From CBDCNH01 sp965219015 (GTDB lineage: Bacteria; Pseudomonadota; Alphaproteobacteria; Rhodobacterales; Rhodobacteraceae): 64,000 nt of DNA. Positions 60,135 through 64,000 of this stretch are shown here, in pieces (position 1 is the first letter of the stretch; each line of letters begins with the position of its first letter). A program made the translations under genes and the position numbers. The stretch is from the NCBI GenBank assembly GCA_965219015.1, contig CBDCNH010000013.1, forward strand, positions 434,001-498,000, in the 5' to 3' direction. The notes under the pieces are model-generated. The model was not told the DNA's origin. It ran no database searches and worked only from the letters and a program-made list of their open reading frames with translations.

Positions 60135-60926
60135 TCAGTAGCCGCTGTCGCCGCGGCTTGTGCGGTCTCCGCCGCGTGCGAGGGCGACCGCGTTCCGGGC
60201 GGCGAAGCTCAGAAGGTTGGCATCGTTCCCGGGGGTGACCATGCCAAAGCCCTGTCGCAACCTCTCCGCCGCGGCGGGACCGGACGAGCAGAAGATCCCG
60301 GCCGCCTTCCCGGCCTTGCGGCAGGCGTCCACGATCCTCTCGATCGCCTCATTGACCACAGCCTCGCTCGACTCCGCCGCGGGCGCGACACCGAGCGCCA
60401 GGGCCAAGTCGTTCGGACCGACATAGATGCCGTCCAGCCCCTCGGTGGCGACGATGGCGTCGAGGTTCTTTAGCCCCCCGACAGTTTCGATCATCGCGAG
60501 CGTCACGATCTCGCCATTGGCGCGGTCGAAGTAGTCGGCCCCGCCATAGAGCAGCCCCCGCGCCGGTCCGAAGGAGCGACTGCCGTCCGGCGGGTAGCGG
60601 CACGCATCGACAAAGGCCCGCGCGTGCTCGGGCGTCGACACCATCGGACAGATGATCCCGTAGGCGCCGGCATCCAAGAGCCGCATGATGAGCGCAGGAT
60701 CGTTCGACGATACACGGGCAAAGGGGATGGCCGGAGTGGCGGACAGCGCCTGGAGCATGGTCAGCGCCGCGTCGAAGCCCATCATTCCGTGCTGCGTGTC
60801 GACCGTCACCACGTCGAAGCCGCTGTGCCCCATCAGTTCGGCCGAATAGCTCGATGGAATCGCAAGCCAGCCGTTGACCACGGTACGCCCCTCGGCCCAG
60901 GCCGATCTCACCTCATTGCGTCGCAT
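60135..60926 (-). CDS. HpcH/HpaI-family aldolase
   Basis: A 263-residue class II-type metal-dependent aldolase of the 2-oxo acid group (like 2-dehydro-3-deoxyglucarate aldolase and HpcH). VVTVDTQHGMMGFDAALTML is at the start of the barrel, Glu of AMIETVGGLKNLD and Asp of YVGPNDLALALG are the metal-contacting residues, and the N-terminal MRRNEVRSAWAEGR fits the family start. The ATG at 60926 is preferred over 60959, since AAAGG precedes it and homologues begin here. The divergent gap to the second SnoaL-like gene holds the palindromic operator. The family cleaves hydroxy-oxo-acids to pyruvate and an aldehyde. Confidence 0.9.
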   Translation of the reverse strand: MRRNEVRSAWAEGRTVVNGWLAIPSSYSAELMGHSGFDVVTVDTQHGMMGFDAALTMLQALSATPAIPFARVSSNDPALIMRLLDAGAYGIICPMVSTPEHARAFVDACRYPPDGSRSFGPARGLLYGGADYFDRANGEIVTLAMIETVGGLKNLDAIVATEGLDGIYVGPNDLALALGVAPAAESSEAVVNEAIERIVDACRKAGKAAGIFCSSGPAAAERLRQGFGMVTPGNDANLLSFAARNAVALARGGDRTSRGDSGY

Positions 60927-60963
60927 GACAGCCTTTTTTCTTGCAGGTTTAACCTTCATTGAG

Positions 60964-60981
60964 TACAATGCATTCGAATGC
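60964..60981 (+). promoter_or_regulatory. Promoter and operator between aldolase and second SnoaL-like gene
   Basis: TACAAT (60964-60969) is a good -10 box, with TTGCAG (60941-60946) 17 bases upstream as a weak -35. The palindrome GCATTCGAATGC (60970-60981) begins at the next base, so it would cover the transcription start. It lies 37 bases before the SnoaL-like ATG (61019) and 43 before the divergent aldolase ATG (60926), so it can serve both. Confidence 0.8.
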
Positions 60982-61018
60982 AAAACATGGCAAGCGTTAT
61001 TGCCGGCCGGAGTGTTTC

Positions 61019-62107
61019 ATGACACCAGAAGAGCAGCTCGCCGGGATCGCTCCTTCGGCCTACGCACCCTACCGCGATCCGCGCGACTACATCACCAGCT
61101 GGACCGACAAGATTTGGATCGGACGGGGGCTTGGCCATATCCACGACCATTACGCGCCCGATGTGAAGGTCCACACCGCCTATGGCGAGACCTACGGGAT
61201 GGACAACGTCATCAGCAACTCGCTGCAGAAGATGGTGGCGTTTCCAAACCGAGGCGGCGGACATGACGACGTGATCTGGGAAAGGCGCGGCGAGCACGGG
61301 TTCATCTCGTCGCATCGGGTCTTCAACAACGCGACGCATCTCGGTCACTGGACCTACGGTCCGCCGACCGGCAAGGACTGGGTCAACCGCAGCGTCGCGC
61401 ATTGCCTGGTGCAGGACAATCTGGTGACCGAGGAATGGGTGATCCGCGACGAATTCGCGGTGCTCGGAGATCTCGGCCTTGATGCCTATACCGTCGCCGG
61501 CGATCTGGCGCGCAGATCGCCGATCCTGGGCAAGGCGATGACGGCCGGCGACGAGGCGCCCGCCTTCGCGGGCACGATCGACGATGTTCTGGCCGAAGGG
61601 ATCTCGGGGCCGCGGCCCGACCACGCCCGCGCCGAATGTGAGACCGTCCTGAAGATGTTCGACCGGGTTTGGAACAGGAAATTCTTCGACGAGGTGCCGA
61701 CCTATTGCGCGAACAACATCGTCTGTCAGACGGTGAGAATGCGCCGGGCGATGGGCATCAACCCCTATCAGATGGAAACCATGGCGTTCTTGTCCTTCAT
61801 CCCCGATGGCAAGCTGGAGGTGCGAGACGTGTGCGTGCACGACTCGCCCGATCTGGGCCTGCGAGTCGCGACGATCTGGCTGCTGAAGGGCACCTATTCC
61901 GGCGCGCCCGTCTATGGCCCTGCCAATGGCGCGCCGCTCAACATCCTCGGATCCAGTCATTTCGAGTTCCGGGGCGGCAGGATCATCCGGGAATGGCGCA
62001 TCTACGACGAGATCGCGGTGCTCGCCCAGATCCTGCGCGCCTCGCCCGAACGCGCGCCGGATGCGGCTTGGCCCGAGACGACTGCCGGTGTGAGGAGTCC
62101 GACATGA
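61019..62107 (+). CDS. Two-domain SnoaL-like (NTF2-fold) protein, second copy
   Basis: A 362-residue paralogue of the protein at 52890. Shared blocks include AYAPYRDPRDYI, KVHTAYGETY, GPPTGKDWV, EGISG.RP, and GG.I.REWRIYDEIAVL; identity by eye is well over half. Here the second domain reads IVCQTVRMRRAMGINPYQME and the C-terminus is longer (SPERAPDAAWPETTAG). GGAG stands before the ATG at 61019. Its stop overlaps the cupin gene's ATG (ATGA). Two copies in one regulon with different partner genes suggest two related substrates or steps. The activity is unknown. Confidence 0.82.
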   Translation: MTPEEQLAGIAPSAYAPYRDPRDYITSWTDKIWIGRGLGHIHDHYAPDVKVHTAYGETYGMDNVISNSLQKMVAFPNRGGGHDDVIWERRGEHGFISSHRVFNNATHLGHWTYGPPTGKDWVNRSVAHCLVQDNLVTEEWVIRDEFAVLGDLGLDAYTVAGDLARRSPILGKAMTAGDEAPAFAGTIDDVLAEGISGPRPDHARAECETVLKMFDRVWNRKFFDEVPTYCANNIVCQTVRMRRAMGINPYQMETMAFLSFIPDGKLEVRDVCVHDSPDLGLRVATIWLLKGTYSGAPVYGPANGAPLNILGSSHFEFRGGRIIREWRIYDEIAVLAQILRASPERAPDAAWPETTAGVRSPT

Positions 62108-63285
62108 AAGATGATGCCACGAAGACTTCGAGCGCGTCCGAGAAGATGACGCCCGAGGACGCGCGCAAGCGCCTGGTCCGCCACGCAGACATGGTGCCCG
62201 AGCGCGTCGCCTTCATCGACTGCAAGATGCCCGGGTCGGACAAGAAGGAGAATTACTCCCTGATCGGTCCCGGCGTCACCCAGTCCAAGGACCAGAAGGT
62301 CGCCCTGTCCGAGCCGCATGGCTTCAGCCTCGGCGTCGCGGCGATGCCGCCGGGCACGACCAACAACCTGCACATTCACTACACCGCCGAAGTCTTCATG
62401 ATCTACAAGGGCACCTGGCTCTTCCGATGGGGTGCCAACGGCAAGGACGGCGAAGTCATCGGCAACGCCGGCGACATCGTCAGCATGCCGACCTGGATCT
62501 TCCGCGGCTTCTCCAACGTCGGCGACACGGATGGCTGGATCTTCACGGCTCTCGGCGAGGACGATACCGGCGGCATCATCTGGCATCCCAGCATCCTCAA
62601 GGTTGCGGCCGAGCACGGGCTGTATCTGACCAGGGACAACATGATGGTCGATACCTCCGCCGGCCAGGCCAAGCCGGCCGATGAGGACCTAATCGATCCG
62701 ATGGACGACGCCTCGATCGCCGAGCTGCGCCGCTATTCCGTGGAAGAGATGCAGCAGCGTCTTGTTGCGTCCGGCGACAGGCAATGGTCGGACCGCGCGC
62801 TTCTCGACGCCGCGCTGCCGGGCCACGGCGCGCGCGTCGCACCGGTCCTCGGCAACGGCATCACGCAGGATCGCGACCATGCGACCCCGATCCCCGAACC
62901 CCACGGCCTGTCGATCGACTGGCTCGGCATTCCGGCAGGCGGGAAAGTCGGACGGCACCGGATCGCCGAAAAGCAGGTACTGATCGTGTTCAAGGGCAGC
63001 GTCGAAGTGACATTGGACGGCATCGACGGTCCGATTTCCCAGACCGTCGAGTCGCAATGCCTGTTCTCGTTCCCGTCTCATGTCTGGCGCGAGATCAAGT
63101 CTGTCGGTGACGATGAGGCGCAAGTCGTGCTGATGACTGCAGGCGATCACCGCAAGCGGATCGAGTGGAGCGACGAGATCGTCAAGGCAGCGGCCGGCAA
63201 GGGACTTGCCATCGACCACAACGGCTATGTCGCCAAGCTCAGCCTCCTGCCGCAATCGCGCCGGGTGGCGCTTGCGGAGGGTTGA
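62104..63285 (+). CDS. Tandem-cupin domain protein
   Basis: A 393-residue protein with two cupin beta-barrels. The first (about 75-165) has NNLHIHYTAEVFMIYKGTW with a His-x-His, Glu metal-ligand pattern; the second (about 275-365) has GGKVGRHRIAEKQVLIVFKG with one His in the same place and SFPSHVWREIKSVGD. The N-terminal 50 residues are helical and charged. Bicupins include dioxygenases, isomerases and epimerases acting on acid sugars or aromatic acids; I cannot assign one. It is translationally coupled to the second SnoaL-like gene and ends at a strong hairpin. Confidence 0.84.
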   Translation: MKDDATKTSSASEKMTPEDARKRLVRHADMVPERVAFIDCKMPGSDKKENYSLIGPGVTQSKDQKVALSEPHGFSLGVAAMPPGTTNNLHIHYTAEVFMIYKGTWLFRWGANGKDGEVIGNAGDIVSMPTWIFRGFSNVGDTDGWIFTALGEDDTGGIIWHPSILKVAAEHGLYLTRDNMMVDTSAGQAKPADEDLIDPMDDASIAELRRYSVEEMQQRLVASGDRQWSDRALLDAALPGHGARVAPVLGNGITQDRDHATPIPEPHGLSIDWLGIPAGGKVGRHRIAEKQVLIVFKGSVEVTLDGIDGPISQTVESQCLFSFPSHVWREIKSVGDDEAQVVLMTAGDHRKRIEWSDEIVKAAAGKGLAIDHNGYVAKLSLLPQSRRVALAEG

Positions 63286-63300
63286 AGCCTCGCGCAATTA

Positions 63301-63325
63301 GGAGCGCCTTCAGCCAAGGCGCTCC
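63301..63325. terminator. Bidirectional terminator hairpin
   Basis: GGAGCGCCTT-CAGCC-AAGGCGCTCC is a perfect ten-base stem with a five-base loop, 15 bases after the cupin stop and 4 bases before the stop of the convergent class II aldolase gene. No long T-run follows on either side. Confidence 0.65.
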
Positions 63326-63329
63326 GGCA

Positions 63330-63977
63330 TCAAGCCTCCCCCCCCGATCCGAACTTCGAGACGACGTCCTCGACCTGCGCCGGCGTGAGCTTGACGGCGT
63401 TGATCCCCCGCATGAGCATGGTCAGCTTCGCCGTTTCCTCCAGCTCTTCCATGACATAGGCGGCGCCCTCGAGATCCTTCGCCGCGACCACCGGGCCGTG
63501 ATTGGCCAGAACAACCGCGCTTCGCCGCCCGGCTAGGCCACGCACCGCATCGCCCATCGCCGGATCGCCGGGGCGGTAGTAGGGCAACAACCGGACCTTG
63601 CCGCAGCGCATGATCGAATAGGCGGTGAACGGCGGAAGCATGTCGTCGGGATCCGTCTCCGGCAGCATCGACACGGCTACCGAATGGGTCGAATGCAGAT
63701 GTAGCACCGCGCCCGCCCCGGATCGGGTCTCGTAGAACGCGCGGTGCAGCGGCATCTCCTTGGTAGGCCTGTCACCGTCCACGTGCCGACCCTGCGCGTC
63801 GAACCGCGCCAGACGCGCCGGGTCCAGCCGCCCGAAGGTTGCGCCTGTCGGCGTGACCAACAGGCCGCCATCCTCCGTCCGCGCCGAGATGTTTCCCGAC
63901 GCGCCGCCGGTGAGGCCGCGGGCAAACATCGACGCCGCCCACCAGCAGATGTCCTCTCTGAGCTTCGCGTCGGTCAT
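63330..63977 (-). CDS. Class II aldolase/adducin-family protein (OtnC-like)
   Basis: A 215-residue zinc-dependent aldolase/decarboxylase. The N-terminus has GLTGGASGNISARTEDGGLLVT, typical of the family; the zinc His residues lie in AVLHLHSTHSVAV, with VVLANHGPVVAA in the second half. Length and motifs resemble 3-oxo-tetronate 4-phosphate decarboxylase (OtnC) and L-fuculose-phosphate-aldolase relatives. Its ATG overlaps the stop of a gene that enters from the right edge (ATGA), as OtnC often follows a kinase, which would suit an acid-sugar pathway. It is convergent with the cupin gene. Confidence 0.88.
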   Translation of the reverse strand: MTDAKLREDICWWAASMFARGLTGGASGNISARTEDGGLLVTPTGATFGRLDPARLARFDAQGRHVDGDRPTKEMPLHRAFYETRSGAGAVLHLHSTHSVAVSMLPETDPDDMLPPFTAYSIMRCGKVRLLPYYRPGDPAMGDAVRGLAGRRSAVVLANHGPVVAAKDLEGAAYVMEELEETAKLTMLMRGINAVKLTPAQVEDVVSKFGSGGEA

Positions 63978-64000
63978 TGCCCGCTCCGCAACAGGACATC
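63974..64000 (-). CDS. 3' end of an upstream gene (cut by window edge)
   Basis: The last eight codons (DVLLRSGQ) and TGA of a minus-strand frame that overlaps the aldolase ATG. The overlap pattern implies an operon partner; by analogy with OtnK-OtnC pairs it might be a four-carbon acid-sugar kinase, but eight residues identify nothing. Confidence 0.4.
   Translation of the reverse strand, partial: DVLLRSGQ

Noticed and set aside
1..64000. CRISPR arrays, insertion sequences, rRNA genes
   Set aside because: No regularly spaced direct repeats, no transposase with flanking inverted repeats and no rRNA-like stretch were seen on either strand.

Overview
The window is GC-rich (roughly 70 % by eye), densely coded bacterial chromosome. 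Gene content points to an alphaproteobacterium of the Rhodobacterales: a MarR/OmpR pair resembling the PetP/PetR pair of Rhodobacter, a VPLPA-CTERM secreted esterase, a CTG-decoding tRNA-Leu, and many ATGA/GTGA-coupled operons. The lineage is inferred from gene content; no rRNA or other phylogenetic marker was compared.

Layout. 1-5050 (minus): a polyol/ribitol-type operon in transcription order AraC regulator, periplasmic binding protein, ATPase, permease, ribitol-dehydrogenase-like SDR, FGGY kinase (cut by the left edge). 5245-17422: housekeeping genes (dxs, ispA, xseB, HDAC-like deacetylase, PetR/PetP-like regulators, ilvE, DMT exporter, queG, GST, mtgA, Fsr-like MFS). 17482-18060: a decayed AraC regulator. 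18061-25625 (minus): one tightly coupled operon in which gltD and gltB are separated by a secreted protein and two tandem GFA proteins. 25775-34874: uppP, an NDUFA9-like SDR, tRNA-Leu(CAG), an RTX-repeat protein, rpsO-pnp, a VPLPA-CTERM GDSL esterase, a PPOX protein and an M24-fold protein. 35010-41389: an RND efflux pair convergent with an ExbB-ExbD-ExbD-TonB operon. 41402-51288: purU, then the D-xylose operon xylF-xylH-xylG-xylB-xylA (minus), divergent from a ROK-type xylR that is coupled to an FG-GAP/UnbV secreted protein. A palindrome in the divergent promoter probably is the XylR operator. xylB carries a one-base frameshift.

51289-52889 is a poorly coding patch with a DUF3768 gene and apparent gene debris. 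It borders the most interesting part, 52890-64000: an apparently self-contained catabolic locus with two paralogous two-domain SnoaL-like proteins, an alpha/beta hydrolase, a CUT1-type ABC importer, a LacI-family regulator, an HpcH/HpaI aldolase, a tandem-cupin protein and an OtnC-like class II aldolase. An identical 12-bp perfect palindrome, GCATTCGAATGC, lies upstream of three promoters of this locus (52750, 54746, 60970). I read it as the operator of the local LacI protein, which makes the locus one regulon for uptake and breakdown of an unknown carbohydrate-like or acid-sugar-like compound. The substrate and the role of the SnoaL-like pair cannot be told from sequence, and this is the best candidate for an undescribed pathway.
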